Shown: positions 27,330 to 36,467 of the stretch, piece by piece | How the letters are laid out: every line of letters begins with the position of its first letter | Numbering within the stretch: the stretch's first letter is position 1 | From: Coriobacterium glomerans PW2 | GTDB taxonomy: Bacteria; Actinomycetota; Coriobacteriia; Coriobacteriales; Coriobacteriaceae | Assembly (NCBI RefSeq): GCF_000195315.1 | Contig: NC_015389.1 | Span: forward strand, 496,001-560,000 | Direction of reading: 5' to 3' | DNA: 64,000 bases | Notes under the pieces: model-generated | What the model was told of the DNA's origin: nothing | Databases searched by the model: none | What the model saw: the letters and a program-made list of their open reading frames with translations, nothing else | Position numbers and translations under genes: made by a program

Positions 27330-29006
27330 TCATCTGGATCCGACCAACCCGCTCGCCGGCCCCTCGGCTAGGGGGATCCTCACCAGGATCTCGGTGCGCC
27401 AGGGCGCGTGCGGCCGCTCGGCGATGGCGATGGTTGCCCCGTTCAGCTCCGCGCATCGTCTGGCTATCGCGAGCCCCAATCCGCATCCGCCCCCCGGCGT
27501 GCGCGCCGTGTTCTCGGTCACGAAGGGCTCGAAGGCGCGCTCCGCTATATCGGGCGGAATGCCCGCGCCGTCATCGGCGACGCTCAGCTCGGCATATGCG
27601 CCCTGCTGTCTCAGGCTCACGAGGATTTGCGTACCGGCGGGGTTGTGGGCGCACGCGTTCGCGATCAGGTTCAAGAGCATGTGCCCTATGAGCTGCGCGT
27701 CGACGAATGCCGCCATCTCGTGATCGGGCAGCGAGATATCGAGCGAGCAGGCGGACTGCTCGACCTGGGCGTCAGCCTCCTCGCCGATGCGGCGAATCAG
27801 CTCACCGAGGATCTCGCGCTTCATCTGGGGCCGGTACTCGGGGTGCTCCATCTTGGCGTAGGCGAACAGGTCGTCGATCATCTCGGCGGCGTCTACCGCC
27901 TTGTCGCTGATGGCGGAGAAGTACGCGCGCCGCCTGTCGGCCGGAACCCGATCGTCCAGAAAGGCCCGGGCGTATCCGCGTATCACGGTGAGCGGCGTCT
28001 TGAGATCGTGCGAGATGTCCGTGATGAGACGCTGGCGCTCGTCATGTGCTCGCTCGACCTGCCTCATGAGCTCGACGAAGCTGTCGTAGACCGGAACCAG
28101 CTCGGTGGGGATCCCCTCTCGGTCGACCAGAGAGACCCTCTGCGTGCGCCACGCTCCGATCGCCCGGTCGAGCGGCCGGGTCGCACGCCTGATCTGGTGG
28201 GCCATACACCATCCGGCTCCCGCGGTGGCGGCGAGAAACAGCGGGGCGGCGAAGATCCACACGCGGTTCGCCTCGGCGACGACGCGCGCGTAGGCCGCAT
28301 CGCTCACCAGCGGGGCGATGAGCACGAGGGTGCGCGCCTCGCCGCTGGCGGTTCGGTAGTCATAGCGCTCGACGGACATGCTCGTGTTGTAGATGCCCTT
28401 GATGAAGTCGAATTCCTGTTTCTTGAGGGCGCGCCGTCCCTGGAACAGCGAGCCGCCCAAGATGTTGAGGTCGCTGTCCAAGGTGCAGCTCGATTTGATG
28501 CGCTTCATGTAACCTGCATCGAAGGTGCAGCTCAGAATCGTGTAACCGTCATCTCCGTCAGCCCTTCCAGAGAATACCTCGTAGAACGTTCGCTGGTCGT
28601 AGTCGTTGATGACGGATAGCTCATCGGGACTGATCTGCCTGGCGATCCTTCTGCTCGATGCGTACAGCCTGCCGCCGTCCGCGTCGAAGATGACGATGTG
28701 ACATCGGGCCAGAGCGGTGTCCGAAAGCTCCTCGAAATCGTCGCGCGCCAGCGCGGAGCTGTGGGCGAGCACGGTGGACATAGAGGGAAACGCGTTGTCG
28801 AACATCGAATTGCGCACCGAATCGACCGCGAAGAGCAGAGCTGCGATCACGAGCGCATAGAGCAAGACGCTCGCCAGGCATCGCATGGCCAGACTCGCCT
28901 TGGCGGCACCGAGCGCCCGGGCGATCCCGCTGCGCGCCGAGCGCCAGCTCATCTGGCGGCCGCGGAGCCGCCCCCGCGGCCCTCGGGCGGCTCCGCTAGC
29001 CTTCAA
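27330..29006 (-). CDS. Two-component sensor histidine kinase
   Basis: 558 residues. TM helix 1 (LASVLLYALVIAALLFAVD) and TM helix 2 (VWIFAAPLFLAATAGAGWCM) enclose a ~190-residue extracellular sensor part. A HAMP-like linker is followed by HisKA with the phospho-acceptor histidine in DISHDLKTPLTVIRGYARAF, then HATPase_c with the N box NLIANACAHN and G boxes (DDGAGIPPDIAERAF; GGGCGLGLAIARR). Its frame overlaps the response regulator end by 11 bases; an internal ATG at 28952 is a possible alternative start. It sits just upstream of and co-oriented with the dlt-like operon, suggesting envelope-stress control, which is an inference. Confidence 0.92.
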   Translation of the reverse strand: MKASGAARGPRGRLRGRQMSWRSARSGIARALGAAKASLAMRCLASVLLYALVIAALLFAVDSVRNSMFDNAFPSMSTVLAHSSALARDDFEELSDTALARCHIVIFDADGGRLYASSRRIARQISPDELSVINDYDQRTFYEVFSGRADGDDGYTILSCTFDAGYMKRIKSSCTLDSDLNILGGSLFQGRRALKKQEFDFIKGIYNTSMSVERYDYRTASGEARTLVLIAPLVSDAAYARVVAEANRVWIFAAPLFLAATAGAGWCMAHQIRRATRPLDRAIGAWRTQRVSLVDREGIPTELVPVYDSFVELMRQVERAHDERQRLITDISHDLKTPLTVIRGYARAFLDDRVPADRRRAYFSAISDKAVDAAEMIDDLFAYAKMEHPEYRPQMKREILGELIRRIGEEADAQVEQSACSLDISLPDHEMAAFVDAQLIGHMLLNLIANACAHNPAGTQILVSLRQQGAYAELSVADDGAGIPPDIAERAFEPFVTENTARTPGGGCGLGLAIARRCAELNGATIAIAERPHAPWRTEILVRIPLAEGPASGLVGSR

Positions 29007-29700
29007 GGCGGTAACCCAGCCCGCGGACGGTCTTGATGAAGCGCGGGCTCAGCGGATCGTCCTCGAGCTTCGCTCGGATGTTCGAGATGTGGACCATGAC
29101 GCTGTTCGCCCCGCTGTCGCAGGGACGGCCGTTCACGCAGGCATAGAGCTGGGCCTTTGTGAAGATGCGGCCCGGACGTGACATGAGAGCCGCGACGATT
29201 CTCAGCTCGGCTGCGGTCAGCGCGATGGGTTCGCCGCCCTTCGCCAAGCACAGGCGCTCGGTGTCGAACTCGAGATCGCCCACCTGAATGCGGCCATCGC
29301 CTCTGCCGGAGAGGCTCTGCGTCGCGTGGCCATGGGAGCCTCCGCGCCTCAGGACCGCGCGGATGTATGCGGTGACCTCCAAGGGGTCGAACGGCTTGGT
29401 GATATAGCCGTCGGCGCCCGCATCGAGTCCGATGATCTTGTCAGCCGCCTCGGCGCGCGCGGATATGATGATGATGGGGACCTGGCTTTCGGCGCGCGCG
29501 GCCTTGATGAGGTCGTATCCGTTCATCTTGGGCATCATGATGTCAACGAGCGCGACGGCCACCTGCTCCCGACGCAGAATCTCAAGGGCATCGGCTCCGT
29601 TGCGCGCGGCGCGCACCTCGTAGCCGCTGCCTCCGAGATACAACGAGAGTATCTCGATGATGTCCCCGTCGTCCTCGGCGATGAGAACGGTGTCCGCCAC
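28996..29700 (-). CDS. OmpR/PhoB-family response regulator
   Basis: 234 residues. The receiver domain has an acidic pocket (AEDD), the phospho-acceptor D53 in ALVDIMMPK, and the conserved Lys in ITKPFDP. A winged-helix DNA-binding domain follows (LTAAELRIVAALMSRPGRIFTKAQL; HISNIRAKLEDD; KTVRGLGYRLEG). The start is GTG 29700, set by a strong GGGGAGG ribosome-binding site 8 bases upstream and by homology beginning at VADTVLIAEDD. The frame runs on to 29898 but that part has no receiver homology. It pairs with the overlapping kinase gene. Confidence 0.94.
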   Translation of the reverse strand: MADTVLIAEDDGDIIEILSLYLGGSGYEVRAARNGADALEILRREQVAVALVDIMMPKMNGYDLIKAARAESQVPIIIISARAEAADKIIGLDAGADGYITKPFDPLEVTAYIRAVLRRGGSHGHATQSLSGRGDGRIQVGDLEFDTERLCLAKGGEPIALTAAELRIVAALMSRPGRIFTKAQLYACVNGRPCDSGANSVMVHISNIRAKLEDDPLSPRFIKTVRGLGYRLEG

Positions 29701-29875
29701 AGATGTGCACCTCCCCGTACCGCTTGCGCATGCAAGAGCTGCTCTACATTCTAGTCGCCGGGCGCACCTGAGATCGGCGCATACATGTATTTGACAAGTT
29801 CCCTGCAATCGAGTGGGCCTCGCATGCGCTATCGTATGCGAGGATGGAGCCGCAGACGAAAGTTCGGAGGTCATC

Positions 29876-31132
29876 ATGAACGAGATCAAGTGTCCCAAGT
29901 GCGCGACGGTGTTCCAGGTCGACGAGAGCGGTTACGCCGCGATCGTCAAGCAGGTGCGCGATCGGGAGTTTCTGCGGGAGCTGGAGGCGCGCGAGCAGGC
30001 TCACGAGCGCGAGGAGAAGCAGGCGGCCGAGCTCGCCGCCGCCTCCGCGAAATCCGAGCTCGAGCGCATCGTGGCCGCGCGCGACGCCGAGCTCGCGCAG
30101 TTGAGGGAACGCTTGAGCGCAACGCAGACCGAGCGGCAGCTGGCCGTCGCGCAGGCCGTCGGCCGAGCTGAGCGAGCGCGCGACGAGATCGCCGCCGCAC
30201 TCGAGCGCGAGAGGATCCAGCGCACCTCGGATCTGCGCGAGGCGGCCGCCGCGCTCGAGCGCGAGCAGGCGCGGCGCGCCACCGAGATCGAGCAGGTCAA
30301 ACGCACCAGCGAGGAGATGGTGCGATTCAAGGACGAGGAGATCGAGCGCCTGCGCGACATGAGAGCGCGCCTCTCAACGAAGATGGTGGGGGAGAGCCTG
30401 GAGCAGCACTGCGAGACGGAGTTCAACCGGCTCCGCATGACCGCGTTTCCGCGAGCCTACTTCGAAAAGGACAGCGAGGTGGTCGAGGGCACGAAGGGAG
30501 ACTACATCTTCCGAGAGCTCGACGACGACGGCACCGAGATCATCTCGATCATGTTCGAGATGAAAAACGAGATCGATACCACGGCATCGAGGCATAGAAA
30601 CGAGGACTTCTTCCGCAAGCTCGATCAGGACCGAAAGAAGAAGGGCTGCGAGTACGCGATCCTGGTCAGTCTGCTCGAGCCGGACAGCGAGCTGTACAAC
30701 GCCGGCATCGTGGACGTGTCCTATCGCTTCCCCAAGATGTATGTCATCCGGCCGCAGTTCTTCATCCCGATGATCACCCTGCTGCGCAGCGCAGCGCTGG
30801 GCGCGCTGGCCGCCAAGCGCGAGCTGGCCGCCGTGCGACAGCAGAACATCGACGTCACCACATTCGAGCGGAAGGTGAATGACTTCAAGGACGGCTTCGC
30901 GAAGAACTACGAGCTCGCGAGCAGAAAGTATCGAAGCGCGATCGATGAGATCGATAAGACGATCGATCACCTGAACAAGGTGAAGGACAACCTGATGTCC
31001 TCCGATCGCAATCTGCGGTTGGCCAACGACAAGGCCGAGCGCCTCACGATACGCCGGCTCACGCGGGGCAACGAGACCATGAAGAAGAAGTTCGAGCAGG
31101 CCCGCGGCGACGAGGTCGACGCGTCCGAATAG
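29876..31132 (+). CDS. DUF2130 domain protein
   Basis: 418 residues. An N-terminal zinc-ribbon-like start (EIKCPKCATVFQVDESGYAA) leads to a long coiled coil (residues ~30-165, rich in Glu/Arg/Ala heptads). The C-terminal DUF2130 domain contains GESLEQHCETEFNRLRM, ISIMFEMKNE, DFFRKLDQDR and the EYAILVSLLEPDSELYN segment. The D...ExK-like arrangement resembles PD-(D/E)XK nucleases, but the biological role is unknown. ATG 29876 has CGGAGG upstream; the frame extension to 29813 lacks similarity. It is divergent from the two-component genes. Confidence 0.88.
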   Translation: MNEIKCPKCATVFQVDESGYAAIVKQVRDREFLRELEAREQAHEREEKQAAELAAASAKSELERIVAARDAELAQLRERLSATQTERQLAVAQAVGRAERARDEIAAALERERIQRTSDLREAAAALEREQARRATEIEQVKRTSEEMVRFKDEEIERLRDMRARLSTKMVGESLEQHCETEFNRLRMTAFPRAYFEKDSEVVEGTKGDYIFRELDDDGTEIISIMFEMKNEIDTTASRHRNEDFFRKLDQDRKKKGCEYAILVSLLEPDSELYNAGIVDVSYRFPKMYVIRPQFFIPMITLLRSAALGALAAKRELAAVRQQNIDVTTFERKVNDFKDGFAKNYELASRKYRSAIDEIDKTIDHLNKVKDNLMSSDRNLRLANDKAERLTIRRLTRGNETMKKKFEQARGDEVDASE

Positions 31133-31315
31133 CTCAGCGCCACCGCGCCCGGGCCCGTCGCCCCCGCACGATGAAGCGCATCGACGCGAGGCTCGCGAGC
31201 TCGACCGCCCGCGGTCCGCGAGCTCGCCTTTGCTCCATGCGGATCCGTGTGCTATCCGCGTGTCGCTTGACGCGGCCTCGCCGCGGGGAGCCGCGCGCGG
31301 GTGTATCACAGATAG

Positions 31316-31325
31316 GAAACGTTTC
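31316..31325. promoter_or_regulatory. Possible LacI-family operator
   Basis: Perfect palindrome GAAACGTTTC, within TAGGAAACGTTTCACA, 14 bases before the MFS start codon. The central CG and flanking AAA/TTT are typical of LacI/GalR-family operators. It would overlap the ribosome-binding region and could block transcription or initiation. No LacI-family gene is in the window. Confidence 0.35.
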
Positions 31326-31339
31326 ACACCGCAGATTGG

Positions 31340-32722
31340 ATGAGCATGAGATCGCACACGACCGACCGCCCGATGTCCTTCGATCCGATTCCGACCGCCG
31401 TGGCCTGCGCGGCGTTTTTTCTGGCCTGCATGGACGTGCTCATCACCAACATCGCGCTGCCCACGATCAGCTCCGAGCTGGGCGGTGGCATGGCCGCTCA
31501 GCAGTGGATCGTGGACGGTTACACGCTGCCGTTCGCCACGCTGCTGCTGCTCGCGGGCAACCTGTCGGATCGCTTTGGGGCCAAGCGCATCTTTCTCGCC
31601 GGGACCGTCGGCTTCGCGCTGAGCTCGCTGGTGTGCGCGCTGGCGCCCACCGTCCAGATCCTCATCGGCGGACGTCTGCTTCTGGGCATATCGGCGGCGC
31701 TCATCCTGCCCTCCTCGATGTCGATCATCAACGAGGCATACAGTCGCGAACACGATCGCTCGCTCGCGCTGTCGATCTGGGGCATCGGGGGCTCGGCTGC
31801 GACCGCGTGCGGACCTCTGCTCGGAGGACTCCTCGTGCCGATCCATTGGAGTCTCGTGTTCGCGATCAACGTGCCGGTCTGCATCGTGCTGCTGGGGCTG
31901 TGTCGCGGCCTCAAGCGCTCGCCGTCGGTGAGCGTTCCGTTCGACTTCATCGGGCAGGTGCTGGCCATCATCGGGCTGGGCTGTCTGGTCGGTGGCATCA
32001 TCGAGGGCGGCTCGATCGGATTTTCCGATCCGCTTCCGGTCGGGTTGCTGGCCGTCGGCGTGATCGGCGTCGCGGCGTTTCTCGTTTCGCAGACGAGGGT
32101 GGCCCATCCCATGATGCCGCTGGGTCTGTTCGGACCGCATGGGATGCGCGTCGCGCTTCTCGGCGGCTTCGTCATGATCCTCAACTGGAACGGCGTGGTG
32201 TTCATGTGCACGCTCTTCCTGCAGCAGCAGCTCGGGCTGTCACCGCTGGCGAGCGGCCTCGTCTTCGTTCCCACCGCTTTCATCTCGGCCGCCGGCAATC
32301 TGCTCGGCGCCCGTCTCTCCAACTGGCGCGGCATCAAGTTCACGATGATCGTCGGCGTGAGTCTCATGGCTGTGGGCTTCGCGGCGCTTCTGGCCTGCTC
32401 CCGGGCGCTGGGCGCTCTCGAGATCGCCGCGGCGGTCTCGCTGGTGGGCATCGGCAACGGCATCTCGGCGCCTGCCTTCGCCAACCTCGTGCTCACAAGC
32501 GCGCCGTCCTCGGAGGCCGGTATCGCCAGCGCGATGTTCAACATGCTCAGACAGGTGGGCGGCGCGATCGGCATCGCGGTGTTCGGTGTGCTCGCGACCG
32601 CGTTCTCGACGTTTGCCGTGGGACTTTCGGCATCGTTTGCGATCTCGTTTCTTATGGTGGCCGTGCTGATCGGCTACATCGCTCGCTCGCCGGTGGGGGC
32701 CTCGCGCAGACGTCGATCCTGA
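31340..32722 (+). CDS. MFS transporter, DHA2 (14-TM) drug-efflux family
   Basis: 460-residue multipass protein. Motif A-like GNLSDRFGAKRIFLAG lies after TM2, preceded by the DHA2 signature LACMDVLITNIALPTISSELGG and QWIVDGYTLPFA. Motif C-like GIGGSAATACGPLLGGLL is in TM5. The family exports drugs or dyes by proton antiport; the substrate cannot be told. About 12-14 hydrophobic segments are seen. The first ATG has no clear ribosome-binding site; ATG 31346 or 31373 are alternatives. It may be regulated at the palindrome immediately upstream. Confidence 0.87.
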   Translation: MSMRSHTTDRPMSFDPIPTAVACAAFFLACMDVLITNIALPTISSELGGGMAAQQWIVDGYTLPFATLLLLAGNLSDRFGAKRIFLAGTVGFALSSLVCALAPTVQILIGGRLLLGISAALILPSSMSIINEAYSREHDRSLALSIWGIGGSAATACGPLLGGLLVPIHWSLVFAINVPVCIVLLGLCRGLKRSPSVSVPFDFIGQVLAIIGLGCLVGGIIEGGSIGFSDPLPVGLLAVGVIGVAAFLVSQTRVAHPMMPLGLFGPHGMRVALLGGFVMILNWNGVVFMCTLFLQQQLGLSPLASGLVFVPTAFISAAGNLLGARLSNWRGIKFTMIVGVSLMAVGFAALLACSRALGALEIAAAVSLVGIGNGISAPAFANLVLTSAPSSEAGIASAMFNMLRQVGGAIGIAVFGVLATAFSTFAVGLSASFAISFLMVAVLIGYIARSPVGASRRRRS

Positions 32723-32866
32723 CGCTGGTCCTGAGAAAGACTTGATTGCATACGGAAGGCAGGAAAAGCTTTTGTGCTTATGCATCGCCATGCCGATCTG
32801 TGTTCATGCGCCATGGTAGTTTGGTTCTATACGTGCCGGAAGCGCTGAGTGTCAAAGGAAGAGGAC

Positions 32867-33928
32867 ATGACAGGCGAGCGTTTTCCGTTTCATGAGTTCT
32901 TCGCGGGCTCCGGCCTGGTGGGCTGCGGGCTGGCACCTTGGTTTCGCTCCGTGTGGGCCAATGATATCAGCGAGCGCAAAGCCGCCGTGTATCGCGCCAA
33001 TCTGGATCCGTCGGTTCTGCACGTGGGAGATATCTCGCGCGTGAGCGGAGCGGATCTGCCCGCGGCGTCTCTCTCTTGGGCGTCCTTTCCCTGCCAGGAC
33101 CTGTCCCTGGCCGGGAATATCGATGGGATCTATTCCGATCGCTCCGGTTCGGTCTGGCAGTGGCTGAGGGTCCTCGATGAAGTCGGCGAAGACCCTCCTG
33201 GCGTGATCTGCCTGGAGAACGTCGCGGGTCTCGTGAGCGCGCACGGCGGACGCGACTATCGGTGCCTGCACGCCGCTCTCGTCCGACGGGGCTACTCCGT
33301 CGGGGCGCTTCTGATCAACGCGGATCGCTTCGCCCCCCAGTCGAGGCCGCGCGTGTTCGTCGTCGGGACGAGGGGCCGGATACCTGAGGTCCTGCTCGGC
33401 GATGGCTGCTCATGGGCGCATCCGGCCGCTCTGGTCGGGCTCGGCGAGGCGATCGAGGGCTTCACTTGGTGGAGCCTTCCCGAGCCGAGAGGGCGGACCG
33501 CGTCGCTGGAGGACATCGTCGACCCGGATGCTCCCTTTGACAGAGACGATGTGCTGGCGCTCATTCCCGATTCCCATGTCGCGAAGCTCAGCGCCTCACG
33601 GCAGCGCTACGCGACCGGCTACCGGCGCACGAGAGCCGGCAGGCAGGTTCTCGAGCTGCGATGCGACGGCACCGCCGGCTGCCTGCGAACGCCCTCGGGG
33701 GGCTCTTCGCGTCAGTACCTCATCGCTTGGGACGGCGAGGGGATGCGCGCCCGTCTGCTGACGGTACGGGAGGTCGCGCGCCTCATGGGTGCGCCGGAGG
33801 GGTACAGACTGCCGGGATCCTATAACGACGGATATCTCGCCATGGGCGACGCCGTCGTCCCCGTGGCACGCCACTTGGCGAACAACCTTCTCTCAAAGCT
33901 TGTCGAGGCAGCTTATGCGGTGGGATGA
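32867..33928 (+). CDS. DNA (cytosine-5-)-methyltransferase
   Basis: Transfers a methyl group from SAM to C5 of cytosine in a specific site. 353 residues with the ordered C5-MTase motifs: FHEFFAGSGLVGCGL (I), the catalytic Cys76 in SFPCQDLSLAG (IV), CLENVAGL (VI, ENV), QSRPRVFVVG (VIII), a variable target-recognition region ~190-285, then LTVREVARLMGAPEGY (IX) and GDAVVPVARHLANNL (X). ATG 32867 follows AAGGAAGAGG; the GTG at 32849 is less likely. Its 3' end overlaps the next frame by 14 bases, so it was paired with a restriction-type partner. That partner looks broken, so the enzyme is now probably an orphan methyltransferase. Confidence 0.93.
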   Translation: MTGERFPFHEFFAGSGLVGCGLAPWFRSVWANDISERKAAVYRANLDPSVLHVGDISRVSGADLPAASLSWASFPCQDLSLAGNIDGIYSDRSGSVWQWLRVLDEVGEDPPGVICLENVAGLVSAHGGRDYRCLHAALVRRGYSVGALLINADRFAPQSRPRVFVVGTRGRIPEVLLGDGCSWAHPAALVGLGEAIEGFTWWSLPEPRGRTASLEDIVDPDAPFDRDDVLALIPDSHVAKLSASRQRYATGYRRTRAGRQVLELRCDGTAGCLRTPSGGSSRQYLIAWDGEGMRARLLTVREVARLMGAPEGYRLPGSYNDGYLAMGDAVVPVARHLANNLLSKLVEAAYAVG

Positions 33929-34219
33929 ATTGGATGACTTCCGCCATGCCAACGGGATAAAGGGCAAGGGTGCTTTGGCACTGATGGTACAGATCACGAG
34001 GGCATTCTCCGAGGATTCGCTTCCCATCGATCCGCGCGAATACGTGACCGGAAGACAAGGGCAGGTCGACGGCTTGGGGGAGGGGAATCTAAGGAAGATC
34101 CTCAAGGAGCATGACATCACACGGCAACTAGCCAAGGAGGCGGGCCGCACCGATTATACAACGGCATCATCGATGACTTCGAAACAGACCCGAGCTTGCA
34201 TATCGAGTATGACGGCTGA
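33915..34219 (+). pseudogene. Broken restriction-type partner (DUF4928-like N-terminus)
   Basis: Starts ATG 33915 inside the methyltransferase end. The first ~80 codons give a sensible helical protein with GIKGKGALALMVQITRAF, GRQGQVDGLGEGNLRKILKEH and AKEAGRT, which I recognise as like DUF4928 proteins that accompany C5-methyltransferases. After GRTDYT (about 34155) this frame turns into unrelated Ser/Thr-rich sequence. The adjacent frame continues sensibly (GIIDDFETDPSLHIEYDG) and stops at 34219. Family members are ~300 residues, so a large internal part is missing and the frame is shifted at the join. The family assignment is from memory. Confidence 0.6.
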
Positions 34220-34252
34220 GCCGAACAAGGAGCGCTCTGCGCTATCGCGCGC

Positions 34253-34279
34253 GACCGCACCGTGACCGGAGGTGCGGTC
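34253..34279. terminator. Hairpin after the restriction-modification remnant
   Basis: Perfect 9-bp stem GACCGCACC / GGTGCGGTC with a 9-base loop and no T-tract. It is itself enclosed by an 11-bp inverted repeat, GCTATCGCGCG at 34241-34251 and CGCGCGATAGC at 34325-34335. It may be a terminator between the convergent genes or a mobility scar. Confidence 0.4.
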
Positions 34280-34363
34280 TGTCGTCGGCCCCGATGCGGA
34301 ATCCGAGGGCGCCCGGGGTAGTTACGCGCGATAGCACCATGTTGGAGCCCAACGGGATCAGGT

Positions 34364-35113
34364 TTACAGCAGCTGTCCGCCTGCGTCTATCTTGGCATGA
34401 AAAGACATGCTGTCCGCTCGCCATATCATTGTCGAGAATGCGACCGGGTGATCGTCTTGAAGCAGATAGCGCAGATCAAGCGAAAATGTTGGACCGCCGC
34501 TGATATATGAAAGCTGCTTCGCTTCCTCTGGTGTGGCTGCTGTCGAGTGCAGGGTCAGGTCGGTGGTGAGATTGGTCATGCCGTATCTTCTGAGCACCCG
34601 GGCGATGCTCACGTTTTCCGTCAAGGAGATGAACAGGTTCGGAAGCTGCTCTTCGCCCCCGTATACCACCTCGATAGCCCGAGGAGCATCGTCGACCATG
34701 ATCAGACGCTCGATCTGCTGGACAGCGGACTGTTCGGGAAGTCGAAGCTGTCTGCATATCGTCGGAGAAGCTTCGACTGTTCCGCACGAGAGAATGCGTA
34801 TGGCCGTCGTCGGGCCCAATTGCGAAAGATCGGACATGTCGATGAGCAGCGCGGATCGTTTTGAAGCGAACACCTGAGATAACGTGACGAAGGTGCCTGT
34901 TCCACGGATTTTGATGAGAAGGTCTTCCTCGACGAGAAGCTCAATTCCTTTTCGAATGGTCGATAGACTGTATCCGTATTGTTTGGCGAGCTCTCTTTCG
35001 GTGGGGAGACACTCACCGTCGTGCAGGGCTCCGGTGATGATCTTCTGCCGCAAGTCGTTCTTCACGATCTGGTAGAGAGGCATCGGTTTTGAGCGCTCGT
35101 TGCAATTTTCCAT
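34364..35113 (-). CDS. GntR/HutC-family (UTRA) transcriptional regulator, copy 1
   Basis: 249 residues. The N-terminal winged helix starts PLYQIVKNDLRQKIITGAL and includes LPTERELAKQYGYSLSTIRKGIELL; the C-terminal ligand-binding UTRA-type domain contains RLIMVDDAPRAIEVVYG. In this copy the last part (FSTMIWRADSMSFHAKID) keeps the usual end of the fold. It should bind DNA in response to a small metabolite, often a sugar phosphate or amino-acid derivative. No metabolic operon lies beside it. It is about half identical to the next regulator, clearly a paralogue in tandem. Confidence 0.9.
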   Translation of the reverse strand: MENCNERSKPMPLYQIVKNDLRQKIITGALHDGECLPTERELAKQYGYSLSTIRKGIELLVEEDLLIKIRGTGTFVTLSQVFASKRSALLIDMSDLSQLGPTTAIRILSCGTVEASPTICRQLRLPEQSAVQQIERLIMVDDAPRAIEVVYGGEEQLPNLFISLTENVSIARVLRRYGMTNLTTDLTLHSTAATPEEAKQLSYISGGPTFSLDLRYLLQDDHPVAFSTMIWRADSMSFHAKIDAGGQLL

Positions 35114-35545
35114 ATTGATGTCGATTCTCGCGTTTCCAGAGGATGCTTATGCCTGCTGACGATTTCCATGGCCATGTTGAGTATATCGTACGCATGGTTC
35201 GACCGCATCGAGAGCACCTCGGGTATCGGCAAGAAGCTGTTGTGGCTAGCGCAGGTCGCGGTTTTGATGTCATCTTGCCCCGAATCGGGCCGGGGCACCG
35301 CTCACGTCGACTGCGTGCATGAGGGTGCATCCCCATCTCTTCCCCTCGGATTGGTGCATCGCAATACGCGGAGCGGCTTACTGATCCCGTAGCGGTCACG
35401 TGCGTATTTTCAACTGGTATCGCTTGATTACCGTTTACCAGATAAAATCAACCGTTCATAGAAGATTGATCATATTGATAACGAATATAGTATGATCTAT
35501 TAGCGTTCAAAAGCGCAGTGACGAGGAGAACCATGTACTCAGAAC
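35114..35545. other. Intergenic region between the two GntR genes
   Basis: About 430 bases. The part near 35400-35520 is AT-rich (for example TTGATCATATTGATAACG) and should hold regulatory sequence for copy 1 and the terminal region of copy 2. No open frame here shows a domain or plausible start. It is noticeably lower in GC than the flanking genes. Confidence 0.4.
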
Positions 35546-36301
35546 TCAACGCAGCTGTTCGTTTGCATCTACTTCGGCATGAAAGACCAAGTTGTCGGCT
35601 CGCCATGTCATCGTTGAGAACGCGATTGTCTGGCATAGCCGTTGACGATGGCAAATCTCGAATGAGAAGGTGGGACCACCGATGACATAGGAAAGCAAGG
35701 TGGCCTCTTCTGATGTTGCAGCCGATGAGCGGAATGTCAGATCTGAGGTGAGAGCGGCCATGCCGTAGTTCTCGAGTGCCCGCTCGATGCTGGCGTTCGA
35801 AGACAGGTGATCAAACAAATGGGGGAGCATCTCTTCGGTTGCGTATACCACTTGGATTGCTTGAGGCGCGTCGTCGACCATGATCAACCGGCCGATCTGC
35901 TGAACAAGGGTCTGACGAGGAATACCCAGCCGTTTGCATATCGTGTCAGATGCCTCGATGGTGTTGTAAGACAGCATACGGATGGACGTTTCATCATTCT
36001 GAGGCGAGAGTTGGCAGAAATCGATACGGAGCTCTGAGCCCTTCGACCCGCCTGGAGGGGAGAACGTTACAAAGGTGCCGTTTCCTCGAATTTTGATGAC
36101 GAGGTCCTCTTCAGCAAGAAGTTCGATGGCAGTTCGAATGGTCGCCCTGCTGTACCCGTACTGATTGCAAAGTTCCTTCTCCGTCGGAAGGCAGACGCCA
36201 TCTCGCAGTGCTCCGGTGATGATCTTCTGCCGCAAGTCGTTCTTCACGATCTGATAGAGAGGTAGAGGGGTGATCCGCTCGCTATGGTTCTTCATGTGCA
36301 T
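35546..36301 (-). CDS. GntR/HutC-family (UTRA) transcriptional regulator, copy 2
   Basis: 251 residues, the same layout as copy 1. The winged helix begins PLYQIVKNDLRQKIITGAL (the two proteins are identical over these 19 residues) with LPTEKELCNQYGYSRATIRTAIELL, followed by a UTRA domain (RLIMVDDAPQAIQVVYATEE). ATG 36301 is set by CGGAGGAC 5 bases upstream; the frame runs on to 36385 without similarity. Codon use and GC are lower than in the surrounding housekeeping genes, hinting at acquired DNA. Its target is unknown. Confidence 0.9.
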   Translation of the reverse strand: MHMKNHSERITPLPLYQIVKNDLRQKIITGALRDGVCLPTEKELCNQYGYSRATIRTAIELLAEEDLVIKIRGNGTFVTFSPPGGSKGSELRIDFCQLSPQNDETSIRMLSYNTIEASDTICKRLGIPRQTLVQQIGRLIMVDDAPQAIQVVYATEEMLPHLFDHLSSNASIERALENYGMAALTSDLTFRSSAATSEEATLLSYVIGGPTFSFEICHRQRLCQTIAFSTMTWRADNLVFHAEVDANEQLR

Positions 36302-36467
36302 GCCGTCCTCCGTGCGCCTAGAAAGCGCGAATGTCTCGCAAGCGAGTGTAATTACGAAGTTGAGTATAACGTAGGTGCAGCTCATGCGTATATGTCGTAT
36401 GAACCGTTGTCGTCGCCAGCGGAGACAGCGGTCCCGGTGTCATCTCGGCTCGAAGCGCAGCTCTGTG

